Shown here: positions 19,646-28,442 of the stretch, one piece after another
How the letters are laid out: each line of letters starts with the position of its first letter
Numbering within the stretch: the stretch's first letter is position 1
Assembly (NCBI RefSeq): GCF_000181515.1
Contig: NZ_ABCG01000002.1
Coordinates: 310,001-374,000, forward strand
Length of the DNA: 64,000 nt
Direction of reading: 5' to 3'
Source: Erythrobacter sp. SD-21
GTDB lineage: Bacteria; Pseudomonadota; Alphaproteobacteria; Sphingomonadales; Sphingomonadaceae
Translations under genes and position numbers: made by a program
Notes under the pieces: generated by a model
Database searches by the model: none
Told to the model about the DNA's origin: nothing
The model's input: only the letters and a program-made list of their open reading frames with translations

Positions 19646-20422
19646 TCATTTGCGGCCGCCACTATGGAAAAAGCTGCGATATGAGAGGCTTTCGCGCACT
19701 TTGGTAGCATCCGTCAGACGGATCGAGCGATTATTGCGCTCGACAATACCATCTTCTTCGAGTCGAGAGAATGTCCGGCTGATATGAACTGGCGTGACGC
19801 CCAGCAGGTCGGCGAGTTCTTGCTGTATAAACGGCATTGGAATTCGGTCGTCTACAAAGCCCGCCGTCGCGAACTCGTCGTAAAGATCGAGAAGAACCAC
19901 CAGCAAGCTTTCTGTAGCGCTTAACGAAATCAGGGCACGGACACGCTGCGTCACACGCATGGTCCGGGCCAGTTCATGGCGCTTGATAATCGAGGCCAGC
20001 CCCGGTTTATCGTCGAGAAGGGCCTCAAGCTTGCGCGCATCTAATATCGTCGCGACCGAATGCGCCTTGAAGAGGATGTCGTCCTGTTCCTCGAATGCGC
20101 TTAAGCGCGACCAGTTGCAAATTGCACCGGGACCAAAAAAATCGGCAATGTGCCGCTGACCGTTCGGCAATATCTCGAACTTGAACGCAAAGCCCTGTTG
20201 CAAGATGAACAGGTTCGACAAATGCCCCCGGTCGGACCAACTCGGCTGATCATTGGGGAACGTTTTCTGACCGACGATGATATCAGACAGGTCGTCGCGC
20301 AGAAAACGGCCGGAAAAATTTCCGAGGCGCTGCACGAGTAATTCGAGTGGGTCACAAGCAACGGCCTCCGGACGCCCGAAAGGCGCTGAGTTTGATCTGC
20401 CAATAGTTTGGTTTTGTCCCAT
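19646..20422 (-). CDS. Crp/Fnr family transcriptional regulator
   Basis: A protein of about 258 aa with a cyclic-nucleotide-binding-like sensor domain ('ILPNGQRHIADFFGPGAIC' region) and a C-terminal Crp-type helix-turn-helix in 'LADLLGVTPVHISRTFSRL'. The Cys residues that would make an Fnr iron-sulfur cluster are not arranged in the usual way, so the effector is unknown. The ATG at 20422 is the most natural start; an in-frame extension to 21127 runs antisense to other features and is rejected. It is upstream of the CheB-CheR kinase on the same strand, separated by about 90 bp, and may regulate it. Confidence 0.85.
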   Translation of the reverse strand: MGQNQTIGRSNSAPFGRPEAVACDPLELLVQRLGNFSGRFLRDDLSDIIVGQKTFPNDQPSWSDRGHLSNLFILQQGFAFKFEILPNGQRHIADFFGPGAICNWSRLSAFEEQDDILFKAHSVATILDARKLEALLDDKPGLASIIKRHELARTMRVTQRVRALISLSATESLLVVLLDLYDEFATAGFVDDRIPMPFIQQELADLLGVTPVHISRTFSRLEEDGIVERNNRSIRLTDATKVRESLSYRSFFHSGGRK

Positions 20423-20509
20423 ACCGAAAAAACCGATGAGCGGGGGCCATGTTCCGAATGACTTCCTTGCCTGATGGATAGCTAGTCCTACTCGGCTACC
20501 GACAAAAAA

Positions 20510-20589
20510 GGCGAATGGCCCGCATGGAGGAGCGGAACCCAAATGGCACAGGTCGCGACTTTCAGTGGGACAGGTCGACGCCATTCGCC
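20510..20589. repeat. 10-bp perfect inverted repeat, arms 20510-20519 and 20580-20589
   Basis: GGCGAATGGC at 20510-20519 is matched by its reverse complement GCCATTCGCC at 20580-20589. The 60 bp between contain two copies of ACAGGTCG, and a third copy lies outside. It may be the end of a degraded insertion element or a regulatory dyad; there is no gene inside. Confidence 0.5.
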
Positions 20590-20659
20590 AAGTTAGGATG
20601 CAACAAATTTCGAGCTCGTTCGATAACAAAGGTTTAGTCGGATTGATTGTGACAGGTCG
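20548..20659 (+). repeat. Three direct copies of ACAGGTCG
   Basis: The octamer occurs at 20548-20555, 20570-20577 and 20652-20659, the first two exactly 22 bp apart. This is noncoding DNA between the Crp/Fnr gene and the broken response-regulator gene. It could be a remnant of insertion-element terminal repeats or a set of regulator sites. Confidence 0.4.
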
Positions 20660-20752
20660 CATAACATTTGTTATCTGACGGCTATTGCCGGAAGGAGCTA
20701 TTAGCTGGGGGAGAGAGGGGCGGCGACTTTTTGCGACCCTGGCGCCGCCGTT

Positions 20753-21096
20753 GTGGGATCTAGGGTGGCCGGAAAACCGAGAATCTTCGACGAGGACGAG
20801 CCGCTCATTCTGATGGACTTGATCGACACTCTCAACGAGGTCGGCTTCAAGACCTTCGAAGCGAGTTGCGCGAAAGAGGCCGTCGAGATTATGGGACGCC
20901 GACCGGAAGACATTAGCCTCTTGATAACAGACATCAATCTTGGCGCAGGACCGAGCGAGTGATAAATTGCTGAAAAACTCTGCGGGGGTTCTCCGGAGGC
21001 ACCGATCATTTTTGCGGCCGGTGACAGCTTTCATGATCGGGAGAGGCTCGCACTCGCGAACAGTCCTCTTCTTGTAAAAGCCTTGTCTCCAAAAAA
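20753..21096 (+). pseudogene. Broken response-regulator receiver gene
   Basis: The first frame reads as a receiver domain from its acidic pocket ('RIFDEDEPLILMDLIDTL') to the phospho-acceptor Asp in 'LLITDINLGAG', then stops at TGA 20960-20962. In another frame, from about 20978, the sequence continues with receiver-like residues ('PEAPIIFAAGD' and later 'LVKALSP', matching the usual strand 4 and conserved Lys-Pro region). A frameshift and an early stop therefore split the gene. It lies just outside the left end of the island. Confidence 0.6.
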
Positions 21097-21272
21097 TGAT
21101 GCTCCGCGCAGTGAAGAATGTCATCACCTATACAGTGGGCTGACCGGCCGTTCCGCGTGAACTCAGATCGATACCAGACTGTCCGGTTACGGCCCGATAG
21201 CTTCTATTCGGCGCCCATCAGATTCCTGCCGGGCGAATCCGAGAATCCCAAAATTCTGCAGATTTTCGCCAA

Positions 21273-21318
21273 TGGCGCACCCGACAGGATTCGAACCTGT
21301 GGCCTCTGCCTTCGGAGG
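21273..21318 (-). repeat. attL: 46-bp copy of the tRNA-Arg 3' end
   Basis: Forty-six bases here are identical to 48547-48592, which are the CCA end, T arm, variable loop and anticodon arm of tRNA-Arg(CCG). After the 46 bp the two copies diverge and this one has no D arm or 5' acceptor strand, so it is not a tRNA gene. This is the left attachment-site duplication made by integration into the tRNA 3' end. Confidence 0.9.
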
Positions 21319-21410
21319 ACAGCACCTAATTCCGGAAATGGCGGAAAACGGCGATGTCTGCCCTTTCAATACGCGGAACAATACAAGAATACAACGTGAA
21401 TATCTGCAAA

Positions 21411-21432
21411 TTTCACCGGAGTTTCACCGGAG
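21411..21432 (+). repeat. Two tandem 11-bp units near attL
   Basis: TTTCACCGGAG occurs twice in direct tandem at 21411-21421 and 21422-21432. The same unit recurs at 48487-48497 beside attR in the same orientation, followed by a related unit. Tandem short repeats inside both element ends fit arm-type recombinase or accessory-factor sites. The second copy overlaps the end of the metallopeptidase gene. Confidence 0.5.
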
Positions 21433-22158
21433 AACCGGTGCGTCGAAAAGCTCCGGCGCGAGCTTCTCCAGCGCCCTTTTACGCTTTCTCCAGTCCGGCA
21501 TCTTCTCAGTGAGGTGAGCAATGAAAGCCGCTCCATGATCGCCATATCCAACGTGCGCGAGTTCGTGAGCGACAACGTAATCGATCAGCGGTGGCGAGAC
21601 CTGCACGAGTGATCGGTTGAGAATCAATGTATGGGTCGCCGAGATATAAGATCCCCAGCGCATCTTGATTGGCCTGATGAGAAGGTTGGGCTTTCGCTCT
21701 ACCTCCTTGCGAAAACTGGGCAGACATCTTTCGACCGCGGCAGGCAAGTGGTGTCGAGCCTCCTTCATATACCATCTAACCAAGCGATTGCGGATGCGAC
21801 CGGCTTCGTTCGGTTGGATGGCACCCACGATTATGCGCGACCCTTCGCGCACCACCCCCACCCTCTCTGGATCCACCCGCAGCCGATACTGCTGGCCGAG
21901 ATGAAGGAATGTTTCACCTGGCTTGAACTGCCTCGCAGTTGCCTCAATACTCCTAGTCGAGAACTCGGCCTGCTTATCGAGGATCCAGCCAGCTTTTTTT
22001 CGAACGCGACTTTCGATGTCGGCGAAATCCGCCTTCTCGGGTGCGCTGACCACAACCGCTTGATCGGGCGAAACCGAGATTCCCATGGTCTTTCGCGGCG
22101 AGCGACGCAGCTGGAAACGTATCAGTTCCCCACCGATCTCGATTACGTGCTGTTCCAT
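21424..22158 (-). CDS. YgjP-like zinc metallopeptidase (M48/DUF45 group)
   Basis: A 244-aa protein of the YgjP/WLM-like metallopeptidase group. The zinc motif is HELAH in 'VVAHELAHVGYGDHGAAF', preceded by the family's 'MRWGSYISATHTLILNRSL' region (Trp-Gly-Ser). These proteins are often encoded next to type I restriction genes; their role is unclear and may involve DNA-repair-linked proteolysis. It is the last gene of the hsd operon here, 3 bp after hsdR. Its 3' end carries one of the repeated 11-bp units. Confidence 0.88.
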   Translation of the reverse strand: MEQHVIEIGGELIRFQLRRSPRKTMGISVSPDQAVVVSAPEKADFADIESRVRKKAGWILDKQAEFSTRSIEATARQFKPGETFLHLGQQYRLRVDPERVGVVREGSRIIVGAIQPNEAGRIRNRLVRWYMKEARHHLPAAVERCLPSFRKEVERKPNLLIRPIKMRWGSYISATHTLILNRSLVQVSPPLIDYVVAHELAHVGYGDHGAAFIAHLTEKMPDWRKRKRALEKLAPELFDAPVLR

Positions 22159-22161
22159 TGA

Positions 22162-25100
22162 TTAGCGAGCCGCCTGGCGTTTCGCGATCGCGATGGCGGC
22201 GTCCATCAGGCTGTCCATCGCTTCGACAGAAAAACCGTAAAGGCCTCGCGCGCCCTTGATGTGGTCGAACAGGTAGTCGTCCATATCCTGCCGCATTGCG
22301 TTTTCGGCATTCGGATCGGTCGTCCAGCCGACACGTTTGTGGCGCTCAATGATCGACGCAAATTCGACAGCGATCTCCTCGGAAATCTCGGTAGACTGCT
22401 CGCCCGCCAATTCTCCGACAGCATCCCGTGCTTGGCCGTAGATCGCACTGCCCAACGGATCTCCGCGGAGCGATGCGGGCGTTTCCTCCGTTTTCGCCCG
22501 CGATCCCTCTACTACCTGCTCCCGGATTTCGTGGGCCTTCGCCAGATAATCCTTCTCGCTCAGGCGACCCTCGCGAAACCCGTCTATGATGTCCTGCACC
22601 ATCTTGGCGAAGCGCCGATACATCGCCGGGTCCTCATCCATTCGTTCGGTGATCGAACGCTGAGTGGCCGACGTAATGGCGTCGGCAACGCTGGCCGCCG
22701 TCCCCGTCTGCTCCTCGACAGTGCGCTTGAAATTCTCTTCGTCGAAAATGTCGACCGGCGGCACAATAGCCACCAGTTCCGTCGCATCGATGTGCTTGTC
22801 TAGCAGCGCACGGATCGACGCCTGATACCGCTTGTAGTCGTAATCCTCCTCGGCATCACCGTAACGCAGGCGAACCGCGCGCCGTAACGCCTCGAAGCGC
22901 TTCAGGTCCTGCTTGTAGTTCGCAATCACCCGGGGCTCCGTATTCTCTACGAATTGATCGGAGCCGAAGGCCGTCTGGAGGGTGCGAGCAAAATCGGACA
23001 GTCGATCATAGAAGCGCTTGCGGCGAAGCTCGTCGCGCAGGTGAAGCGCATAGGCTTCCGGATCGTAGTGATTGCCCACACCCTTGAAGAGGTCAAGCAA
23101 GGCCGCGTGCTTGTCCGGCAAGGTGTCGACCTCTTCACGGATCGACACCAGAGCTTGCGCAACGTCGCCCTCGTCATAGCCTTCGAAGGCGCTGTAAGCC
23201 GTCAGTGCCTGGTCAAGATCTTCGAGGATGCCGACGTAATCGACGATACGGCCGTGCTCCTTGTCATAGAGCGCGTCGCCATCCTCGTCCTTCTCCTCGC
23301 TGGAGAACAGCCGATTAACCCGCGCAATCGCCTGCAGCAGCTTATGGTCCCGCAAGTTCTTGGCGATGTAGAGCGTCTGGTTGCGGGGCGCATCGAAGCC
23401 GGTGAGCAGTTTGTCGACGACGATCAGAACATCCACCCCCACGCCATTCTTGAACGCGCGGATCGTGTCTTCCTCGTATTTGGCCAAGGGCTGCTTCGCC
23501 TCGACCTTCTTGATGAAGGACTGGACGATATCATCGTCATCGTCGCCGACGTCCTCGTGGCCGTCACGGTCGTCGCTCTTCGAGATGATGACGGCGCTTT
23601 CGACGATGCCAATCTCCTCGAGCATCTGGTGCAACAGCACGGCCTCGCGCTTGAATGGGGCGACGAGCTGCGCCTTGTAGGGCGTGCCCAACATCGTCCG
23701 CTCGAAATCCTCGCTTACGTCCTGGGCGACTTCGTTCAGCCACGGCTCCACGCCCTGGACGACCTGCGCGCGGGCGATGCGCTTCTTCAGGTCGGCCTTC
23801 TGACCATCGGTCAGATTACGCGTCTTGCGCTCGAACCACTTGTCTAGGTTCGCCTGCTGCGCCTCCATCTCAACGTGACGCCCTTCGTAAAGCAGCGGCA
23901 CCACCGCCTTGTCCGCCACGGCCTGGTCGATCTTGTAATCGTGGATCAGCCCGCCGAAGCGGTCGAAGGTGCTTTTCTCACGCTTCAGAAGCGGGGTGCC
24001 GGTGAAGCCGATATAAGCCGCACCGGGCAGCACCTTCCGCATTTGGCGATGCAGGCTGTCGATGTCCTTCACCGTCTGGCTGCGGTGGCTTTCGTCGACC
24101 AGCACGAAGATATCGGTGTCGGGATCGGTGAAACTGCCTGCCGATTTCAGCCCGGCCTTGAACTTGTGAATCAGCGTCGTGATAACGGGGCGCTTGTCTT
24201 TCAGCATGCGGATCAAATCGCTACCTCGCGTCGCCTGCTGCGGTAGCTTGCCGGCATTACGGAAAGTTTGGGTAAGCTGACGGTCGAGATCGACACGGTC
24301 TGTCACCAGCACGAAGCGCGCCTTTCCGAACTCGCGTTCGATCGCGCCGGCCAGCATCACCATCGTCAGCGATTTGCCCGAACCCTGCGTGTGCCAGACC
24401 ACGCCGCCCTTGCGGTGACCATCATCGTCGTGCTGGCGGACGCGTTCGAGCGAACGGCGCACGCCGAAATACTGCTGGTATCGCGCGACCTTCTTCACGC
24501 CGTTGTCGAACAGCGTGTAGCCGCGGACGATATCGAGAAGGCGGTCGGGGCGGCACAGGCTGATGAGCAAGCGGTCGAGCTGGTTGGGCAGACGTCCGCC
24601 CGCGCCCGGATCCATCAGGCCGTCATGCGTCCGGCGGTGGCGGTCGAAATCGATCCAGATCTTCGAGGCTTCGTCCGGGTCGAGCCCAGCATTGACGATC
24701 CGCTCGACCTGGCTGTCGGCGATCTCTTCCTCGCGCCAGAGCGACCAGAACTTAGACGGCGTGCCACTGGTGGCGTAGCGCGGATCGCTGTCGTTGGCGG
24801 CGATCAGCATTTGCGAGACGGTGAAGAGGCGCGGGATCTCGTCCGGCGCCTGATTACGAAGCTGCTGGCTGATGCCTTGCTGAGTCTCGATCGCGGAGCA
24901 TTTCACCTCGATCACCACCAGTGGGATGCCGTTGACGAAGAGCACGATATCGGGTCGCCGCGTATCCTCGCGCCGCTCTCGGCGGACGGGAAACTCGGCG
25001 GTCATGTGGAACAGGTTGTTGGCGGGAGTGTCCCAGTCGATGAACTTGAGCTGCCGCCCGCGCTTCTCGCCATCGACTTCCACGTCGACGCTCTCGCCCA

Positions 25101-25419
25101 GCTTGAGCAGGTTCGTCACCCGCTCGTTTGCTGGCATCAGACCGATGGCGCGATCGCTGGCCGCTTCCTTCAGCTTTTCGATCAGTTCGCGCGCTGCATC
25201 GTCGGGAACGGCATGGGTCCTGCCGCGCTGGCGGATGCGATTGATCGCCACCATGCGCTCGGCAAGCACGTCCTCGAGGATGACCTGCTCCAGCCGACCA
25301 CGCCTTTGCGCTTCTCCTTCAGCCCGGCTGACGTAGCGCCAGCCCAGCCGCGCCAGGGTCATGACGGCGGGCAGTTGCACGCCGCCTTCTTCGCTGGTGG
25401 AGAAGCGGGGGGAGGTCAT
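22162..25419 (-). CDS. hsdR: Type I restriction enzyme, R subunit
   Basis: A 1085-aa HsdR. The N-terminal PD-(D/E)XK nuclease shows 'PDIVLFVNGIPLVVIEVKCS' (Asp near 156, Glu-x-Lys near 170). The translocase follows, with Walker A 'GSGKSLTMV' near 345, a DEAD-like 'VDESHRSQ' near 440 and later superfamily-2 motifs including 'LLTGFDAP'. It cleaves foreign DNA at a distance after ATP-driven translocation, in complex with HsdM and HsdS. I prefer ATG 25419 because it shares ATGA with the upstream DUF3800 gene; a GTG at 25428 is possible. Confidence 0.96.
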   Translation of the reverse strand: MTSPRFSTSEEGGVQLPAVMTLARLGWRYVSRAEGEAQRRGRLEQVILEDVLAERMVAINRIRQRGRTHAVPDDAARELIEKLKEAASDRAIGLMPANERVTNLLKLGESVDVEVDGEKRGRQLKFIDWDTPANNLFHMTAEFPVRRERREDTRRPDIVLFVNGIPLVVIEVKCSAIETQQGISQQLRNQAPDEIPRLFTVSQMLIAANDSDPRYATSGTPSKFWSLWREEEIADSQVERIVNAGLDPDEASKIWIDFDRHRRTHDGLMDPGAGGRLPNQLDRLLISLCRPDRLLDIVRGYTLFDNGVKKVARYQQYFGVRRSLERVRQHDDDGHRKGGVVWHTQGSGKSLTMVMLAGAIEREFGKARFVLVTDRVDLDRQLTQTFRNAGKLPQQATRGSDLIRMLKDKRPVITTLIHKFKAGLKSAGSFTDPDTDIFVLVDESHRSQTVKDIDSLHRQMRKVLPGAAYIGFTGTPLLKREKSTFDRFGGLIHDYKIDQAVADKAVVPLLYEGRHVEMEAQQANLDKWFERKTRNLTDGQKADLKKRIARAQVVQGVEPWLNEVAQDVSEDFERTMLGTPYKAQLVAPFKREAVLLHQMLEEIGIVESAVIISKSDDRDGHEDVGDDDDDIVQSFIKKVEAKQPLAKYEEDTIRAFKNGVGVDVLIVVDKLLTGFDAPRNQTLYIAKNLRDHKLLQAIARVNRLFSSEEKDEDGDALYDKEHGRIVDYVGILEDLDQALTAYSAFEGYDEGDVAQALVSIREEVDTLPDKHAALLDLFKGVGNHYDPEAYALHLRDELRRKRFYDRLSDFARTLQTAFGSDQFVENTEPRVIANYKQDLKRFEALRRAVRLRYGDAEEDYDYKRYQASIRALLDKHIDATELVAIVPPVDIFDEENFKRTVEEQTGTAASVADAITSATQRSITERMDEDPAMYRRFAKMVQDIIDGFREGRLSEKDYLAKAHEIREQVVEGSRAKTEETPASLRGDPLGSAIYGQARDAVGELAGEQSTEISEEIAVEFASIIERHKRVGWTTDPNAENAMRQDMDDYLFDHIKGARGLYGFSVEAMDSLMDAAIAIAKRQAAR

Positions 25420-26255
25420 AGCGCCCACTCGGGATGGCGGGCGCCTTTGTAGAAATCGACACAGGGCGCGTCTGGCGTCTGCCCGATTTTCACGCGGTGC
25501 GGCTCCAGAATGTCGATTAGGCTCTGATAATAGGCCTGCTCACCTTGATAAGCTTCGGCTTGCGACCTCAGTTCGAGGTGACGCCGATAGACATAGCAAA
25601 TTGCGTCAGCGACCTGCACGAGAGATGAGTGATCCGACTTGATCGCGAAGGCCGTGTTTATGATCTGGTCAAAGCGGTCCTTTTTTGAGCGGGGCTGCCA
25701 GATGCGCTTCTTCCGCTTCGTCACACGGCATTGATAAAGACCGTCATACCAACCGTCGCACGCATAAAGACCGTCCGAAAGGTTCGCCATTTCCGCTTTG
25801 TTGTCGTCCATTATGACAACAGTCAGCCCTTTGCTGTTGGCCACTCCTTGCATCTTCTTCTGGACGAGGGCGCTTGTGAACATCCCGCCGGCGATCCAGT
25901 AGCTGTTGCCGAAAGGGTGTCCGTGACCCGCGGCTCTAGCCGCATCGAAGGCCTCGAAGGAGAGGGCTACACCGAAGATCTTGCCACCATTTGCGACCGC
26001 GAGCGCACAGACCTCGGTAAGGAAATCCTTTCGTTCTTGCGCATCAATCTGATTCCAAGCACCCTTTCCATTAATAAAGCGGCTAGTCTTCAAGTCTGCC
26101 CGGTTACCGGGGTGTTTGGCGAAAAGAGCTTCGAGTCTCGCATCGAAGTCTGCGGTCTTCTTGCGCAGTTTATATGCATCGACCATCAAACCGCACATGA
26201 CGAATACGTCACCTTGATCACGTGCTCCGCTCTCATCGACATAGACAAACTTCAT
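25416..26255 (-). CDS. DUF3800 family protein
   Basis: A 279-aa protein starting 'MKFVYVDESGARDQG', the signature opening of DUF3800, with an Asp/Glu pair on the first strand as in RNase H-like folds. A later 'VIMDDNKAE' offers further acidic residues. DUF3800 proteins are widespread in mobile elements and defence islands and are suspected nucleases, but no activity is established. It overlaps hsdR and hsdS by 4 bp each, so it is embedded in the restriction operon and probably co-translated. Confidence 0.85.
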   Translation of the reverse strand: MKFVYVDESGARDQGDVFVMCGLMVDAYKLRKKTADFDARLEALFAKHPGNRADLKTSRFINGKGAWNQIDAQERKDFLTEVCALAVANGGKIFGVALSFEAFDAARAAGHGHPFGNSYWIAGGMFTSALVQKKMQGVANSKGLTVVIMDDNKAEMANLSDGLYACDGWYDGLYQCRVTKRKKRIWQPRSKKDRFDQIINTAFAIKSDHSSLVQVADAICYVYRRHLELRSQAEAYQGEQAYYQSLIDILEPHRVKIGQTPDAPCVDFYKGARHPEWAL

Positions 26256-27418
26256 CGGTCGAGTGCCTCCCCTTTTTCCTCGCGGCGAGAAATCGAAGCT
26301 CGTTCATCTCCGGTGTCCGGAAGAAGTCGCTGCATCAACGAACGCTTTTTTATCTGAAGAAGTTCGCCCCTCCGGATCTCCGCGAGCCAATCGCTGTGAG
26401 CTGCATCTAAAGGCAATAAGAGGTTAGCTTGTTCGTCCTTGCTCGGGAGCGGCAGGGGCGCTCCTTGGACAACCTCCCAATCTGCTCGCGGCATTCGCGA
26501 GCCTGTTGGGCGATTAGCCTCTGCCGCGAACTCGTGTGTCTGGATTAGATGGAATAAGAAACGCTGCTCACAAACATCGCGGTCGGCGCGCAACACCCAA
26601 AATTCGGTCGATGCGAGGCCGGGCCTATCGGCGTAATGGAACTTGTTGAGATACGGTCGCAGCTTACAGTATAGGATATCCGCAGTCTGGAAAGTTGCCC
26701 GGGCGCCTTGCAATTCCTTTGTCGGGGTGGCGCCAATCAGGCGGCCGCTTTGACCCTCCACGTTATCGAGTTCGATTGATGTTGGGGCAGAATCTACGCT
26801 GGCCTTTTGACTGCTCCTCGCAACAAAATCTCCGAGCTCAGTCCTCGCTCCCGCGTGGTTCGAAGATAGTCGCTGGATGAGCGCGCGATATCTCCGGCCC
26901 TTTGCGCCTGCGAGGCGATGCGAAAGCAGGATCAGGCGTTCAATTTGGTCGAGCGCATCGGCAGTCTGTATTTGATCTAAAAACTCAGGCCACGAGACAG
27001 GGATCTCGAGAAACTCAGCCGGATACAAACGGAGGCGGTCTTCGGTTAGGCCATAAGAAAAAGCCCATAGCATGTAGAGACCGCGGTCTGACTTGAACCA
27101 GTGTTTGGCGAAACGCGGATCAACAGTATTTTTCGGACGCATAACGCCATACGCTGGGCTAACATTCGCCGCCTCATCTGCGAGACCCAAAGCGCCCTGC
27201 CACATCCGCATCATATTGTAGGCAATATCGCCTGGCTCAACGAGCAAATGCTCTTCGTCCTTCAGCGCACTATCCGTTTTGCGGTCGAGACTATCGCGGC
27301 GAACCAGACCGTCGTGCATGGTGACCGACATCAGCGGCAAGCCTGCGCGGCCCTTGCGCTTACTGTGCGTGAAATAGTGCGAGAGCTTCCGAGGTGCATC
27401 AGCCATTGCTGCCCCCAT
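26252..27418 (-). CDS. hsdS: Type I restriction-modification specificity subunit
   Basis: A 388-aa specificity protein with two target-recognition halves. Each half ends in a helical spacer, around 'LDQIQTADALDQIERLILLS' and 'EIRRGELLQIKKRSLMQRLL'. Motifs such as 'VEPGDIAYNMMRMWQGALG' and 'ADILYCKLRPYLNKFHY' are typical of TRDs. It sets the bipartite DNA site for methylation and restriction. The nominal start is ATG 27418; ATG 27406 has a better-spaced GGGGG and may be the real one. It overlaps the 3' end of rhuM and shares ATGA with the DUF3800 gene. Confidence 0.93.
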   Translation of the reverse strand: MGAAMADAPRKLSHYFTHSKRKGRAGLPLMSVTMHDGLVRRDSLDRKTDSALKDEEHLLVEPGDIAYNMMRMWQGALGLADEAANVSPAYGVMRPKNTVDPRFAKHWFKSDRGLYMLWAFSYGLTEDRLRLYPAEFLEIPVSWPEFLDQIQTADALDQIERLILLSHRLAGAKGRRYRALIQRLSSNHAGARTELGDFVARSSQKASVDSAPTSIELDNVEGQSGRLIGATPTKELQGARATFQTADILYCKLRPYLNKFHYADRPGLASTEFWVLRADRDVCEQRFLFHLIQTHEFAAEANRPTGSRMPRADWEVVQGAPLPLPSKDEQANLLLPLDAAHSDWLAEIRRGELLQIKKRSLMQRLLPDTGDERASISRREEKGEALDR

Positions 27419-28442
27419 CTTTCCGCTTCGCGCCGATCCGCTTCACCGTCTGCGTCGCTTCGAGGAAATGCCGTTCGACAGCGCTCGGCGCTTCGATGGC
27501 GCGGGTGTGCCATTTGTCGTATTCAACGTCGGCCTTCTTCTTGGCGAGCTTTGCCGAGATACGACCCGCATTCGTCAGGATCTCGCGATCCGACAGCGAC
27601 AGGAACTGGTCGAGCTTGGCGATCCAGTCCTTCATATACATCGGCTTGCGGTTCTCTGCCTGCAGTTCAGCAAATTCGAGATAGGCGGTGACGATGCGAT
27701 TGAGCGCCTTGATCTCGTCTTCCTCGAGGTAGTTCTTCGCCACTCGCGCGTCGTCCTTGCGCGGCAGGTTGCCCCGGGTTTCGCCCGCCCAGCTGGTGAG
27801 GCCCATATGATCCTTCTGCGCATCGGCGCGGGCGTGGATAACCTCTGCCGCGGTATGGCCGTGAGCCGCCCAGTGCATCTTGTTCTGCACCGTCTGGAAG
27901 AAGGTCTGGCTGGTTTCCGCCTTCGGGTCGTAATCCACACTGAGCGCGTAGATATCGAGCACCTTGCGGTAGAACACCTTCTCCGACGAACGGATATCGC
28001 GAATGCGGGCGAGCAGTTCGTCGAAATAGTCGGCCTCGGGGTCCTTCAATCGCTCGTCATCCATGACGAAGCCCTTGACCAGATACTCCGACAGAGCATC
28101 CGCCGCCCAGCGCCGGAACTGCGCGCCGCGAGGGCTGCGCACCCGGAAACCAACGCCAAGGATGATGGGGAGGCTGTAGTGCGCAATTGAGCGCTTTACC
28201 TCACGTCCGCCCTCGGTTCGAACTTGTAAGTAATCGTTACAAGTTGCCTCCTCGCCGTATTCCTCGTCCTCGTAAATTGCCCGGATATGCTGGGTCACCG
28301 CCTGAGGCGTCACCTGATAGAGGTCCGCAATCTCCGCCTGGCTGAGCCAGACGTTGCCGTCTCGCGCCTGAAGCCGGATGACCGTCACACCGTCCTCAGT
28401 CTGATACTGGATCAGCTCTCCATTGCTTTTACGGTCTGCCAT
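27399..28442 (-). CDS. RhuM family protein
   Basis: A 347-aa protein of the RhuM family. Its N-terminal part has a winged-helix-like DNA-binding segment ('WLSQAEIADLYQVTPQAVTQHI'), followed by the conserved 'HYSLPIILGVGFRVRSPRG' and 'QFRRWA' and a C-terminal helical domain. RhuM was named from a Salmonella pathogenicity island; the molecular role is unknown, but it commonly sits inside type I restriction operons. Here it lies between hsdM (1-bp overlap) and hsdS, so it may regulate or modulate the system. Confidence 0.9.
   Translation of the reverse strand: MADRKSNGELIQYQTEDGVTVIRLQARDGNVWLSQAEIADLYQVTPQAVTQHIRAIYEDEEYGEEATCNDYLQVRTEGGREVKRSIAHYSLPIILGVGFRVRSPRGAQFRRWAADALSEYLVKGFVMDDERLKDPEADYFDELLARIRDIRSSEKVFYRKVLDIYALSVDYDPKAETSQTFFQTVQNKMHWAAHGHTAAEVIHARADAQKDHMGLTSWAGETRGNLPRKDDARVAKNYLEEDEIKALNRIVTAYLEFAELQAENRKPMYMKDWIAKLDQFLSLSDREILTNAGRISAKLAKKKADVEYDKWHTRAIEAPSAVERHFLEATQTVKRIGAKRKDGGSNG

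Noticed and set aside
21273-21345. Possible second tRNA-Arg gene
   Set aside because: Only the 3' half matches; D arm and 5' acceptor strand are absent, so it is an att duplication.
22954-23847. 297-codon plus-strand frame inside hsdR
   Set aside because: Antisense to a complete hsdR with all motifs; repeated Val/Leu/Asp patterns mirror hsdR codons.
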